Program-made: the position numbers and the translations under genes
Source of the DNA: Epiperipatus broadwayi
Lineage: Eukaryota > Onychophora > Udeonychophora > Euonychophora > Peripatidae
Assembly (NCBI GenBank): GCA_028023455.1
Contig: JAQFVV010000180.1
Location: forward strand, 1,490,001 to 1,554,000
Direction of reading: 5' to 3'
Length of the DNA: 64,000 bases
The notes under the pieces: generated by a model
The model's input: only the letters and a program-made list of their open reading frames with translations
What the model was told of the DNA's origin: nothing
The model's database searches: none
Part shown: positions 1 to 12,080 of the stretch, one piece after another
Layout: each line of letters begins with the position of its first letter
Position numbering within the stretch: the first letter of the stretch is position 1

Positions 1-850
1 ATATCTGTTAAAATCAGTCAGATAATGTAAACAATGACCAAATATAATAAATTGTAACCACTTTTTGTATCTAAAAGAAAACCTCCTTTAAACGCAATCT
101 TTTGTTATTTATAGAAATAAAGTGCTATAGTAAATGTATATGTTTAAGGAAATTTCAATCTTTTAAAACTTTTCTCAGAAAAATGTAATTCAAAAAAGTA
201 TACTAAGAAAAGCTTTGGTTAATTCTTTAACTTTTGGTATGAATATGACTACCAGTTAGTAAAAAGCATGCTTGGCATTAAACAAGACTTTTTTTAGTAT
301 ACATGTTGTCTGTATTTATTTTTTGATTGTTTGAAAAAACAAAGTCTCATTATTTTCCCTACTTTCATTATTATAAGAGACTCTTCCACCAAAAGTTGAA
401 TGTTATAAATTAATAATTTTTAACAGACGTTATTGTTAAAATATTTTTAAGAACATGGAAATATCTATTTTATTTTATTTTTAAAAAAATCTCAGTCAGA
501 TAACATAGGCATGATCTATAGAAATAATAAAGTGTAAAAACTTTTGCAACTCTAAGTGGAAGAGTCTATTATAATAATAAAATTAGAGAATGTTGTGAAA
601 CTGTTTTTTTAATCATGTATATATTTACTGTAGTATTTCATCCCTTTAAATAACAAGAGGTTGCATTTAAAAGAAATTCCCTTTTTAGAGGCAAAAAGTG
701 TTTACAGTTTGCTATTTTCATTTATCACTGGCTATATCTTCTGACTGTGATTTTTTTTTAAAATAAAATAGAACAGATATTTCCACATTTTTACAAATAT
801 TTCAATATTATCATCTGTTAACCATTATTAATTTATAATATACAAATATA
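1..850. other. AT-rich non-coding flank, probable intron or intergenic DNA
   Basis: No reading frame of note is visible. The only structure seen is a separated inverted repeat: the arm at 369-389 (around CTCTTCCAC) is mirrored at 556-577 (around GTGGAAGAGTC), with about 165 bases between. The stretch ends at a polypyrimidine/AG that looks like the acceptor for the downstream receptor exon, so part of it may be intron. Confidence 0.5.
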
Positions 851-852
851 AT

Positions 853-870
853 TTTTGATTGTTTTTATAG
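853..870 (+). promoter_or_regulatory. putative 3' splice acceptor before GPCR 1 exon
   Basis: A T-rich run ending TTTTTATAG at 870 lies 20 bases before the first in-frame ATG (891) of the receptor. This fits an intron in the 5' untranslated region followed by one coding exon. The frame is open upstream of that ATG to about 853 only because it runs through this T-rich tract, so the acceptor argues for the ATG at 891. No donor is identified in the window. Confidence 0.45.
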
Positions 871-890
871 AAAAGAATACTTCAGTCATC

Positions 891-1823
891 ATGACTCTAA
901 TTCCATGGAATGAATGGGAGAACATTTTCACAATCATCTATCTTTATTTGCTAGCACCAATAACATTTATTGGTATTGTGGGTAATATTTTAAACTATAT
1001 TGGTTTTAGCCGGTGTCATTGTAAAGGTGTAACCTATTTATTGTTCAAATATTTAGTAGTAAATGAAAGTGGCATTTTATTTGGATATTTTATAAATTTT
1101 CTTATTTATATACCCAATTTTAAAGTATTATCATGTCAAAAATATTTTACCTGTTTACTATTTAATTTTGGAGATTGTTTTAATGAGTTCTTTTTGGGTT
1201 TTTTTACTGGTTGTACCACTATCACACTGATTATAATTACTTTAGAAAGACTGGTTGCAGTTAGGTTTCCATATAAAATGTTAACAGAAATTCATGCAAA
1301 GTATGTTACATGCAGCATTTTATTTGTATGGATGATTTGCTTTGTTTTAAGTTATGGAAAAATCTCTTTTTTTAAACTAAGCTATAAACCTAAAACAAAT
1401 TCTTACATAACTACATACAGTAAACGATCGATACTATTTATATTATATGCACCATATATGATTTTTATTAGAATAGGATGTTTTCTGCTTCTATTGGTAT
1501 GCAATGTTTACATTATTTTTTATTATAAAAGGAAAATGAATTCTATTCATAATACGATCAACCATTGCAAAAAATCCAAACAACAAAAAGAAAATTCTTT
1601 GACAGTTCTTTTAATGACAACATCACTATTATATTTAGTCTGCAACTTTCCTACAGGAATTTACTATTTGCTTATTAATGTTCAGTGCATGAAATGGCTT
1701 ACCTTAGAAGCTACTATTTTGAAAGCTGTTGGAGTAATTTTAGAATGTTTTTATGTGGCATCATCATTTGGTTTTTATTATTATTCAAACAAACAATTTC
1801 GGCAATCTTTTAACATTTCTTAA
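891..1823 (+). CDS. rhodopsin-like (class A) seven-transmembrane receptor, single exon (GPCR 1)
   Basis: An uninterrupted 310-codon frame from the ATG at 891 encodes seven hydrophobic segments (about residues 13-39, 48-75, 96-121, 137-156, 180-211, 236-260, 274-298). Seen: a GN pair in TM1 (GIVGNIL), ERL at 119-121 in the DRY position, a W in TM4, CNFP at 251-254 in the CWxP position, and a basic third loop (KRKM...KKSKQQKE). Family knowledge: such receptors sit in the plasma membrane and couple to G proteins; the general look is that of invertebrate peptide-receptor-like orphans. Odd: TM2 has a glutamate (VNESG) where aspartate is usual, and TM7 lacks NPxxY (it reads SSFGFYYY), with a very short C-tail. 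The ligand cannot be inferred. The open frame amid decayed DNA suggests a maintained gene. It could be a recent paralogue from a lineage-specific expansion. Confidence 0.85.
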   Translation: MTLIPWNEWENIFTIIYLYLLAPITFIGIVGNILNYIGFSRCHCKGVTYLLFKYLVVNESGILFGYFINFLIYIPNFKVLSCQKYFTCLLFNFGDCFNEFFLGFFTGCTTITLIIITLERLVAVRFPYKMLTEIHAKYVTCSILFVWMICFVLSYGKISFFKLSYKPKTNSYITTYSKRSILFILYAPYMIFIRIGCFLLLLVCNVYIIFYYKRKMNSIHNTINHCKKSKQQKENSLTVLLMTTSLLYLVCNFPTGIYYLLINVQCMKWLTLEATILKAVGVILECFYVASSFGFYYYSNKQFRQSFNIS

Positions 1824-2330
1824 AACGTCTTGCAATTCGATTTATTTAAGCAACTAATTAATTATACTATAATCTCTAGCTAATAATCTACATGTATCTT
1901 CACAATAACATTTAATAATCAGCTAACAAGCCTACATAATTATTAGTATTACTATAATTGCTTGTAACCTCTTGACCCTAATTAACATTAAATATTTTAA
2001 AACTGTATTCGACTGCACATAAAAAGACTTAAAATATTTACCTTTTATAAATCACCATGCTGCTAAGAATACTGGTATAATATGTTAAATAAGCAAAGAA
2101 AAGTAGAGTAAATTGAAGTCAAACTTATTATAACATACAACATACCTAAAGGAAATAGCAAATTTAGTTTTATATTTAATTAGGAATAATCTTTACTATA
2201 ATTGATAAGATTGTAACTGTGTTCACATCTTGTGGATGTCATGATAAGAAAGTTTATCGATAATATCTAGGTATATAAAAATATTTGTGCATTAAATATT
2301 TAATTGATTATAATTCATATGTAAATAGAT
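1824..2330. other. non-coding DNA after GPCR 1
   Basis: AT-rich with no frame or repeat that I recognise. It should contain the 3' untranslated region of GPCR 1; the nearest good AATAAA-type signals are weak and I do not assign one. Confidence 0.4.
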
Positions 2331-2935
2331 ATAAATTTAAAATATCATCTATACATTTTTTCTTTTCATAATAGTTCATAAATTTCCATATATCTCAATG
2401 AATACATTAAATTCCTTTTTTTCAAAATTTGTTTTAATATGATTATAATAAAAATAAAATGCGTCCAATGTTTTGACTATAGTCTTTTTCAAGAAACATT
2501 AAAAAATACAATAAAATAAAAATGCAAATATATAATAATAAATATCACATATTCCAAACAAATGCAAAAAATATTCAAAAATGCTTAAAATTCTCTTTAC
2601 CTCAACCCATTTTTCTATTACAAACAATCTCAACTTAATCAATTTTTTTACATTTATATACCCAATCCAAAAAATACTTTAAAAATTTAATTAACAAATC
2701 TATTTTTTTTCTTTTCTATTAACATTCTGTTTAATTCTGGTTTAATTTCACTAATATAAATCCCTTCCTTTATCATTCTTTCGTGGTATGATTTTATACA
2801 TTATAAAGGTTTTATTTCATAATCTTTATTTATTTATATGATTGTAATTAGCAGAATTTTTATCACTTAAATGCTGTTTTAATATAGTTTAAAATTTATT
2901 CTTTGTAGTCCCAACATATGACATCTCTATATTCT
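2330..2935 (-). repeat. inverted leading copy of PLE1 3' end
   Basis: Read on the minus strand, this matches the endonuclease coding end, downstream spacer and terminal repeat of the same element (about 5608-6190), including the phrase GGGTATATAAATG and the run GATTAAGTTGAGATTG. It meets the direct repeat at 2935-2937 head to head. The GIY-YIG frame in this copy is broken. Confidence 0.75.
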
Positions 2936-2936
2936 T

Positions 2937-3270
2937 TTTGTATGGGTATATAAATGTAAAAAAATTGATTAAGTTGAGATTGTTTGTAATAAAAAAAGGT
3001 GTTGGGGTAAAGAGAATTTTTAGTGTTTTTTAATATTTTTTACATTTGATTGGAATATGTGATATTTATTATTAGATATTTGCATTTTTTTTTTTAGTAT
3101 TTCTTGAAAAAGACTATATAAAATAGTCAAAATGTCGGATGTATTTTATTTTTATTATAGTTATATTAAAAGAATTTTTGAAAAGAAAAAGTCTGATGTA
3201 TTCATTAACATATAAGGAAAATTATGAACTATTTTGAAAAAAAAAATGTATAGATGATGTTTTAAATTCA
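2937..3270 (+). repeat. PLE1 terminal direct repeat, upstream copy
   Basis: It aligns along its length with 5893-6190: shared GATTAAGTTGAGATTGTTTG, then an A/T-rich middle, then a stem-like GACTAT...ATAGTC, and TGATGTATTCATT near the end. It ends about 3270, a little beyond the downstream copy, which diverges after about 6185. Confidence 0.75.
3103..3140 (+). ncRNA. hammerhead-ribozyme-like signature in PLE1 repeat
   Basis: Layout: CTTGAAAAA, then a stem (GACTAT ... ATAGTC), then AAAATGTCGG. This resembles the order CUGANGA - stem II - GAAAC - GUC of hammerhead ribozymes, which are known in the terminal repeats of Penelope-like elements. The same layout recurs at 6073-6116 (+), where the core reads GAAAC, and at 2461-2500 (-). 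The conserved boxes are degenerate here and a helix III is not clear, so this is a relic at best. Confidence 0.35.
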
Positions 3271-5820
3271 GTGATTACCATTAACTTGGATGATGATATT
3301 TTTAAGAAGAATATATATACATAAATATGGACATTCCAATTGACTTTTGTTTTAGCAAAGATTTGAAGAAAAATATTGGATAAATATGGATATAATATGA
3401 AAAAAATTATTAATAATTTGAAAGGACAATTTTATGAACAATTGGAAAATTTAAAAAATGTATTGATGTGATTAACAATAAAGTGAAGTACAAATTGAAA
3501 ATTATAAAAATAACATTGGATATAAATTTTTTAAAAAAGTATTTGTTTAATAATATAATTCCTAAATGTATTTCTTTAAAGAAATTTATAATCTTTTTTG
3601 ATATTAAGTAATATTAAAATGAAAAAAGAAAATGTTAAAATAAATGTTTAATTTGGCATATAAAAGAAAGTTTGAATTATTAAATATTGTTAAGAGTATA
3701 TATGATAGTTTAAGAAGTTTAATTACAATTAAGGAAGAAAATGAATTAAAATATATTTTTATTAAAAGGTATGGCATTTCAAAAATGGGTTTTAGAAAGG
3801 CATTGTAAAAAATTTAATGATTAATAATAATAATAATAAGAATAATGAATTAAGTGATAGATATAAAAATAAAAAGGGAAAAGTACATTTTGTTATTAAT
3901 TTAACTAATAAAATTTTTAGTGATGAAGAGATGGATGTTTAAAAAAAGGCATTTAAATTACGTACTATTAAATAATTGTAATATTAAAAAGCAAATTATT
4001 AAAATTAAGGCAAAGATGGAATTAATTGAATATAAATGTAATAATAATGTAACTGATATTAAAAATAAGGAGTTTTTATTAAATGAATTGAGATTAGGAA
4101 TTAAGAATTTGGAATTTGAATTAATAAATAATAATAGTAGGAAAAAGGAGAACAATTGCAAGTTTAATCAATGGAATATTACTGGAGATATACATGATAA
4201 ATATAGGGATTTATTATTTTTAAAGGATGATAAAACATCAAGTGTAATTATTTTAAATAAGTATGAATATACTAAAAAATGTTAACTTTATTAAAAAAGA
4301 AGTGTTTTGAAAAAAATAATAAAGATGAGATTATGTTAATGAATAAAAAATTAATAAAATATTAGCCATAATGAATGGAAAAGGTTATATGGAAAAATCA
4401 GTTATGTTTAAATTTAAAAAAAATGGATATAAAATGTGTAAAAATTTATGGATTACCTAAAATTCATAAACCAGGAATTCCAATGAAGCCAATTATTAGT
4501 AGGTGTAATACTTATTATGAAAATATTTTGAAGTGGATTTATAGTAATATTTTAAATATATATATAGCATTATTTGAAAAAAAAATGTGTTAATAATTCT
4601 ACACGGTTTATTAGTAAATTAATGAATTTTTTAGACTAATGTTTTTACTAATTCATTTTCTGTACAATTAGATATAGTTAATATGTATACTAACATTGAT
4701 CCAGAGGTTTCTATTAATAATATTATAGATTTATATATAAAAGATAAAGAGATCAAATTAAAAATAGGTTTTATTTATATAAGATGTTGGGGATTTGTTG
4801 TAGAGATCTTATTTTTTAAATATGAGGATGATTTTTATAAACAAAAAGAGAGTTAAAGTATGGGTAATAGTCTAAATGATTTTTTTTTTGGCAGGAGTAT
4901 ATATGTATAATTTTGAAAAACAATATTTTGTTAATAGTAAAAATAAACCAATATTTTATGTTAGGTATGTTGATGATTATTTTATAGTTTTTAATGGTAA
5001 TAAAAGAAAGGCAGATAATTTTTTGAAATATATTAATAGTAAAGAGGAGCAAATTAAAATTTACTATGGAAAAAGAAAATATTAATGTTATTGAATATAT
5101 TAATGTTAAGATTTTTTTAAAAAATTGGTAATAATAGTAATGTTATTATAGAAACTTTTATATATAAAAAATATTTTTTGGATTATTAAATAATTAATTA
5201 TCAGATAATGATAATCATAGTAAAATAAATATTATTAATAATAAAATTCTTAGAGCAATTAAATTATGTTCAAATAATAATTTGTTTAAAGATGAGATTA
5301 ATATGATAAAGCATGAGTGTTTTATATATGATTATCCTAGAGATATTATTAAACATTTATTTTCTAATAAAAATATTGATAAAATAAAGAATAGAATAAG
5401 ATTAAATAAAAATAAAAATGGAAAAAAGGTAATTTATATTGATTTCAATATATCCAAAGATTTCTTTGTTAAAATTAGAAAATTATTTAAAATGATTAAC
5501 AAGAAATATAGTGTTTTAAAAAAAGTTTAAATTTTTTAATTAATAATAATAGGAAATGTAATAATTTGGAGATTATGAATTCAGTTTACATAATAAAATA
5601 TTTGAATTGTTTTAAAAAGAATATAGAGAAGTCATATGTTGGGACTACAAAGAATAAATTGGAACCTAGATTAAAACAGCATTTAAGTGATAAAAATTCT
5701 GCTATTTACAATCATATGAATAAATTTAAACATAAAGATTTTGAAATGAAACCTTTAGAATGTATAAAGTTATATCATGAAAGAATGATAAAGAAAGGGA
5801 TTTTACATTAGTGAAATTAA
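3270..5820 (+). pseudogene. PLE1 reverse transcriptase with C-terminal GIY-YIG endonuclease, broken
   Basis: Fragments in three frames line up in PLE order. About 4190-4280 carries the N-terminal type VIILNKYEY; 4435-4540 has YGLPKIHKPGIP and IISR (RT finger motifs); about 4660-4700 has LDIVNMYTNI (first catalytic aspartate box); 4957-4990 has RYVDDYFIV (catalytic YVDD). The stretch 5282-5530 is a linker, and 5566-5811 has VYIIKYLN...SYVGTT...LKQHL, a GIY-YIG nuclease core. Family role: target-site nicking and reverse transcription of the element's RNA. Several stops and frameshifts separate the pieces, so no functional protein is made. Low-complexity N, K and I codons reflect the extreme AT bias. 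Confidence 0.8.
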
Positions 5821-5892
5821 ACCTGAATTAAACAGGATGATAATAGAAAAGAAAAAATAATAATAGGTTTGTTAATTACATTTTTGAGATAT

Positions 5893-6190
5893 TTTTTTGG
5901 ATGGATATATAAACGTAAAAAATTTGATTAAGTTGAGATTGTTTGTAATAGAAAAAGATGTTGAGGTAAAAATAATTTTTAGTATTTTTTTTTAATATTT
6001 TTTGCATTTGTTTGAAATATGTGATATTTATTATTATATATTTGTATTTTTATTTTATTTTATCTTTTTAGTGTTTTTTAAAAAAGACTATAAAAAATAG
6101 TTGAAACATTGGAAGTATTTTATTTTTATTATAGTCATATTAAAACAAGTTTTGAAAACAAGTTTGATGTATTCATTGACATGTATATAA
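5893..6190 (+). repeat. PLE1 terminal direct repeat, downstream copy
   Basis: Follows the endonuclease stop by about 80 bases and matches 2937-3270. Contains the hammerhead-like layout at 6073-6116 with AAAAAGACTATA, AATAGTT, then GAAACATTGG. The element end is placed near TGTATTCATTGACATG at about 6165-6185. Confidence 0.75.
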
Positions 6191-8348
6191 ATAGATAGAT
6201 GAAGAAAGAGTAATATTCAAATATCCTAATGATATATGATTTATACATATATATTGTAACCTTCTGGATTGGCAGCAGAAATACTGTTCGTAATTGTGTA
6301 GCACTGTTTCAGTAACAGCTTATAACATCTTACTAAAAAAAATGAACCTGAAATTTTTAAAAAAATTTATTACTGACCTAAAAACTACATTTAAAAGCAC
6401 TTATAGATATAATTGGAAGGTTTTGAGATGTTTAATATTTGTCTTTAGTGATTAATTGATGATAGGAATGGGATGGCTTGTCACAGAAGTTGTCAGTTTA
6501 GTTTAAGTTCACTCCAATTTGTTTTATTTGTCTGCAGAACAATATTAATATTTGTTTAGATAGTTCTCTGGTTTATTTGCTTATAATATTCTAATCTATT
6601 GTGTAAATAGTACAATATGTTTGACTCATCACCATAGAAATTTTCATTTCAGTCAAATCAGTTCAGTACCTGTGGCATAATTGTGAATGTCCATCTATGT
6701 TTGTGCTATTTTTCAGCTTTATTTTCTATTCATGTACTTCATTGTACCACCAAATATCATGTCTCATATCAAAATATTTAATTTGACAACCAATAGCTTG
6801 AATAAACAGCTTAGTTACATTTTAAATGAATTCATGGATCACTGAACTAGTAAATTATTAGACAACAAATATACTACTAAATATTTTATTTGCTAAAATA
6901 ATTATCATTAATTTTATTCTGTTATTTTAGAAATACAGAATATTTTATTTTTAGTTGAATTTAGTATATATATGTTTTTTTACAAAAGACAAAATGATTT
7001 TTTTTCCCTTTCTTTTTCAAGACAAAAAAGTTTCTTGCATAATCTTCTGCTAATCAAAATTTCAGTGCAAAGGTGGAGAAATTCTGTGTCTAGAGACCTT
7101 TGAACTTTCAAATGACCTTGGATTATTGGAAGAACAGGTGCTTGGGTAATAGTCTGGGACATATAAAAAAGGGGGAAACTGTTACCAGTAGAAAAAGAGA
7201 TTTTATTTAACTTTGCTGAACTTCACTTTGCTTTGTGATTTCATTAACACAATTTGTTTTTACGAGCTGATTCTTCCAAGAGCCAAGTCTCAAAGTGAAA
7301 AACCATTATTAGTTCTCTAGACATGGAAATGTAACTGACCGTAATATGTACATCTTCCTTATTTTTAACTAACTTTTAAATTCTAAAGCCATTGTTTGAG
7401 ATACTGTATGTGCGCTATGTTATAACTATTTAACTTTAAATTCTAATATGAAAAAAGTAATAGAAATTTGTGTTTATGTTTCAAAATTATTTTTCTTATA
7501 AGTTAATTCTAATGTTAAAAAGGTAACTGAATTATGTGGATTCTTTTATTATGTTGGAAAAATTTTGAACAGTTTCATAAAACATCTCAGAGACTCTTTA
7601 TTAGTAAAATTTGCTAACTACAAAGGAATGAAATTTAGACAAAAAGATATGTGTGAATAATTTACTTTATCCTGTTTTGTTATTATTGTTATTGTTAAAA
7701 TATTTACCTAACCATTTGTATAAAAAAAACTAAGAACAAATGTGTGACATATAATTTGATGGATGGATTATGAATTTTCTCAAAATATTCTGGAATAAAT
7801 GAATAGAAGAGCATAAACGGAATATGAATTTCTTTTATTTATTGTTCTCCTCATTTGCAGATGAAGTTTCTTATTAAAATGTGTTATCCACAAACTTACG
7901 TGAATTTTATAAACTGATTAAGTTATATGCTTTGAGAATGACTTTTTAAGACTAAGAACAAATGTTTGAATAGATATCTAATGACTTATGTAATAAATTA
8001 CTGCTATACCTATGTGTAATAAATATTGATGGAGAATTCTCAATTGTAATATTGCCAGGGTTTCATTAGCTATTGCTAAAAAAACTTTGAATTGCAGTTA
8101 AATTGGATCCAAATTAATATTATTTTCTCCCTGCAGGAAATTGTTACATGTTTGTCCATATGTGTTGTTAATATTTATACTCATATCAATCATCATAATC
8201 ATTTAGTATATGACTAAATTATGTCATTTACAAATTGTAAATAAACTTTCGTTTCCCACCTAGAAGAGAAAGGAAAAGCTTTGATGATTATTATTATTTG
8301 TTAGTATTTAACAGCTAGTTAGTTTTAAAAATTTGTCTTATGATTTTA

Positions 8349-8349
<1 letters not shown>

Positions 8350-8383
<34 letters not shown>

Positions 8384-8384
8384 T
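8350..8384. repeat. (ATT)n microsatellite
   Basis: Uninterrupted ATT triplets, about eleven units. Confidence 0.9.
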
Positions 8385-9054
8385 TGTTTCTCTTCAAGAA
8401 CATCTCACAAAGCATAATACAGAGAAATATTATGCTAGATAATTAGTATGATTGTAATATAATTTTTATTGTGTGCTTATGTTTCTATACATGCACATGT
8501 TAATGATAGAAACATCCATTTACTGTTAAAAGAGTGAGCAACTTGTTTTGAAAAGAGCTCATTATATAAAATTTTATTGTTTATCACTGTGTTCTTCAAG
8601 AAGTTATAAATTTTATTTCATAATAATTATTTAACTCAGAATTTAAAGATTTGTTGTTTATCCTAAACCAAACTTTTATTTCAATTTTGTGCTAATGCAA
8701 ATTGCGCTAAAGAAAAATTATTTTGTCTTTGCTTGCTAATCGAGAATATTATGCTTCTCAGAAATAAGCTATTTATTCACTATTAGCTTTACAATTTATT
8801 AATTAAAATAATTACAGTATATCTTACCAAAATGATTTGAAATTGTTTGTGCATTATTATGCTCATATATATGTGTCTGTCATGTTTGAATTGAAAGTAA
8901 AAATGATTTAATGCCTATTGGTTTCAGACAATGAAAAATGAGCCAAGAGAAATTGAAAGATTAGAGATTTATTTAAGTATGAATTTATTATTTCTTTATT
9001 ATTCTTAGATTGAAATGTATTTAGTGGCTATGAAGAATGAAGTTATTTATGTCA

Positions 9055-9260
9055 TATAGTATATGGAATTGAGATAAGCTCTTCCTTTAATTTATTTGAA
9101 GTATTTCTTAGGAGTAGATTATATCCTCCAGATGTAGTAGTTGTATTTGGATTATATAGTATATATGGAATTGAGAAAACTCTTCCCTAGCTTGTTGAAG
9201 TATTTGTTAGGAGTAGATTATATCCTCCAGATTTAGTAATTGTATTTTATGAATTATAGT
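9055..9260. repeat. tandem duplication, period about 99 bp
   Basis: The sequence TATAGTATATGGAATTGAG at 9055 recurs at 9154. Both copies continue with CTCTTCC, GAAGTATTT, AGGAGTAGATTATATCCTCC and then AGATGTAGTAGTTG or AGATTTAGTAATTG. Two copies only, differing by a few indels. Confidence 0.85.
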
Positions 9261-11274
9261 ATGAGAAGCCAAGTAGTATATTTCCCTTATTTTGGTGATA
9301 AGACCATGTTCCCACCAGTTTGTCTTAAGTCTCAGAAGTTAGACTTGGGAGCTATTGTGTTGTTATTTAAATGATTAGAGTTATGAAAACCTTTATCCCT
9401 TCTGTGCCTTATGGAATGTTTTTCATCTTTTATTCATAGCCAAATGTGAAATAGTTTGCTGATAAAAAATAAAAATAAAAGTAGAATTGAATTTCCTCAC
9501 AGAGCAGCTGAAGTAGAATTTGTGTTAAAGCTTGGTTGACCATTGTCATCATCCGTATTATGATATTTCTCTCAATTTCATAAGTAAACCAATCAGATTG
9601 AGTTATATTAATTATTGTATAACAGATAGTATAATTCAGACACATGCATAAATTATTAATTTAGAAGATATGGAGAAATCCATTATTAATATGTAACTCT
9701 TTAATTATTGTTTCAAATCATTTTAATTTAATTATTTAGATTTCATACCATCAACTCTCATAATATTCCATCCTCATTTGAATGATCAAGCAAGAGAAGA
9801 CAAAGTGTAGCTAATTAATAGAATTATTCATTTAATTTGTAAAGTATATTTTGACATTTTAATCTTATTTTTATTCTTATTCTCACCTACTCTTAGATTT
9901 AAACCCCTCTCATTTTATTTGATGTGCATTTGAAGCAAAATGCTAGGAATTTTAGTTTCATCTTAAAATTGAGTTTCAGTGTTTTATTTTTTATAAGCAT
10001 GTAATTTTGTATTTAATTATCTTAGTGTAGTGTTATAATGTTTCTGTGTAATATGTTTATCAGAATTGACTGATAGCTTAAGTCAATTTTGAAACTAAAA
10101 TAAAAAGTTTAGTTTGTGTTATTGTTTTAGTACTGGAATTATATGTTTCTTTCATAGGTCTATCAGAATGCACTGATAGCAGGCATATGTTAAAATAAAT
10201 TGTAGAAAATTATCTTTATGTTATTTACTCTTATGTAGAACATTTCACTACTGATATTAGAAATATCTAAAACATGTATGCGTAAATTATAAAACCTAAT
10301 GTTTGTCAAAATATTTTGTAAATAAATGTTTTATTTATTTAAAGTTGTATTCAGAATTCTTCTTTGACATGCATTCGTATTTCATATTTCCACACATGCA
10401 CACACATTTACATATCTAATATGATATGATTTCACTATTCCATAATTTAATGATGAACATGTTCAGATCTCATGATGTTGCTTTCCTTGATCCAGTCACT
10501 GTATGAAATATTTGATTATTTAATGATTCTCTGAAAATTTTATCATTTAGTTATTATTTAGATGATGAAGTGAAATCAAAATGCATCCTATTCTTTCATT
10601 ATCTAACTACCATTCTTTTGTCAGGATATTGATTAATCTGTATCATTACTTTATGATAGTGATTAGTAGTGGTTGAGAAGTATAGATCTAGAATCAAACC
10701 ATACAATAAATTAATTCCCTGAGATATTCCCTTATTAACTTAGATTAAACATTAATTCAGTTAACTAGTTTAAATTATTGAATAATTAAGAGTTAAGTAA
10801 TGTTGTATTTTATTGCATATTTAGTTCCAACTTTCTATACAGTATAATTAATCAGCATTACATCTTTATTTATTAATTTAATTTTCTCACATAGTAGAAA
10901 TTGTTCAATGCATGTGGATGATGGGAGGAGATGAGGTATAGAATATAATTTGTTCATCTAAATGGTAAAACTCTATCAATTTTAATTCTTTATTTATTTT
11001 AGAACTTAATAGAAGTTTTGTTCCTATTAATCAAAAATGTTTCCTCCCACATCTAATATACATTTTACACCTTATAGATCTCTGTAGCCCCCAACTGAGC
11101 TAAGCTAAGGTAGAACATCATTTAAGAGCAATTTTAAGGCAAAATCAGACTAATAGTTTATTCTATGATCAATAGAATTGGCACCCCTGGATATTTGTTG
11201 TTAGGAAAGGTGTTGGGAGAGGGTTACAATATATATATAATTAAATATTTATAAATATAGTAATCAAATATATT

Positions 11275-11345
11275 TTAAAATTTTTATTCACTTACGAGCA
11301 CTTTCGACTATCCTCATAGTATTTGTCAACTAACCCTTTGAAAGG
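11275..11345 (-). ncRNA. possible PLE terminal signature (hammerhead-like), weak
   Basis: On the minus strand: TATGAGGATAGTCGAAAGTG followed by CTCGTAAGTGAATAAAA. The order GA-rich box, short stem, CGAAA, then a short stem resembles the terminal signature of Penelope-like elements. No endonuclease domain adjoins it directly, although PLE2 starts about 160 bases away. Low confidence. Confidence 0.25.
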
Positions 11346-11744
11346 CTAACCTTCCCATAATTCTGTGATTTTAATGCTTGCTGCCTGCCTGTTAGTTAAG
11401 TCATGTTTGCATTGTATATTAGCATAGATTCTTTTATTTTTATTTTGTATATATGTATTATTACATATATATATGTTGATACAAAGATTTTTATGGGTTG
11501 CATATATAAAAGACCTATTTTGCGGGTTCATCCATGTTAAAAAATTTAAATATTGATTTACCGACATTTTGACTTGATCACACAAGTCATTTACTGGGTG
11601 ATAAAATGTAGAAAGACGGTTGTAGAGGTGCTACAATCACTGATTTGAAAAAAATGTTAAAGTTCCACCAATAGCAAAAATGTTAAATTAAGAATGTTTT
11701 TTAAAAAAATATTTCCAAATAGGAGGAAGTTTGCATGTATCATC

Positions 11745-12080
11745 TCACTTATTGATAGAATCTGGCCTTTTAAGTATCTCAATGGCTTCTCTAATTTTGC
11801 ACTGGTAGAGATAATCACATCTGGATATGATCCTGGTACTAGAAAAATCAATTTTATAATCTGGATCTATAGTATGGAGCAAGAGTGCTGATGATGATGA
11901 GTGTTGTTTAACTGCATTAGCATGCTCATCTCTCCCAACACTTATGTGATGATTACTTGTACCTATGTAAGAAGCTTTACAATTTTCACATGAGATTTGA
12001 TAAATACCATGAGATTCAAGAGGGATTGAATCCTTAGGTTTGGTTATTATATTGCTGATCTTTTGATGAGTAGAAAACAC
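11745..12080 (-). pseudogene. PLE2 left arm GIY-YIG endonuclease fragment
   Basis: A 111-codon open frame on the minus strand contains HGIYQISCENCKASYIGTSN, then DEHANAV and IREAIEILKRPDSINK. This matches the layout of PLE endonucleases: a Cys pair, then YIG, an R/H-x-x-E/H helix, and a conserved tail with an E-rich IEILK segment. The expected arginine after YIG falls near SVGRDEH. The flanking RT linker on the same strand (to about 12484) is in other frames, so this is a fragment. The right arm carries the same domain at about 13075-13250. Confidence 0.75.

Larger units (their letters stand above)
2330..6190 (+). mobile_element. Penelope-like element PLE1 (decayed, with inverted leading copy)
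   Basis: The element reads on the + strand as: an inverted copy of its own 3' end (about 2330-2935), a direct terminal repeat (about 2937-3270), a decayed reverse transcriptase and GIY-YIG region (about 3270-5820), and a second direct terminal repeat (about 5893-6190). The inverted copy includes the start of the endonuclease domain: its complement carries the same CATATGTTGGGACTACAAAG found at 5634-5653. Family knowledge: PLEs characteristically have terminal repeats (pLTRs) plus a partial inverted copy at one end, produced by their unusual integration. The repeats have many substitutions and small indels relative to each other, so the insertion is old. No target duplication was found. Confidence 0.8.
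6190..11270. other. about 5 kb non-coding DNA
   Basis: No gene is recognised on either strand; open frames here are short and without domain signals. Recognisable content: a (TTA)n microsatellite near 8350-8384 and an approximately 99-bp tandem duplication at 9055-9260, entered separately. It may be intergenic or intronic. Confidence 0.5.

Noticed and set aside
6980-7162. 60-codon minus-strand frame as a gene
   Set aside because: Short, no resemblance to a known family and no supporting context.
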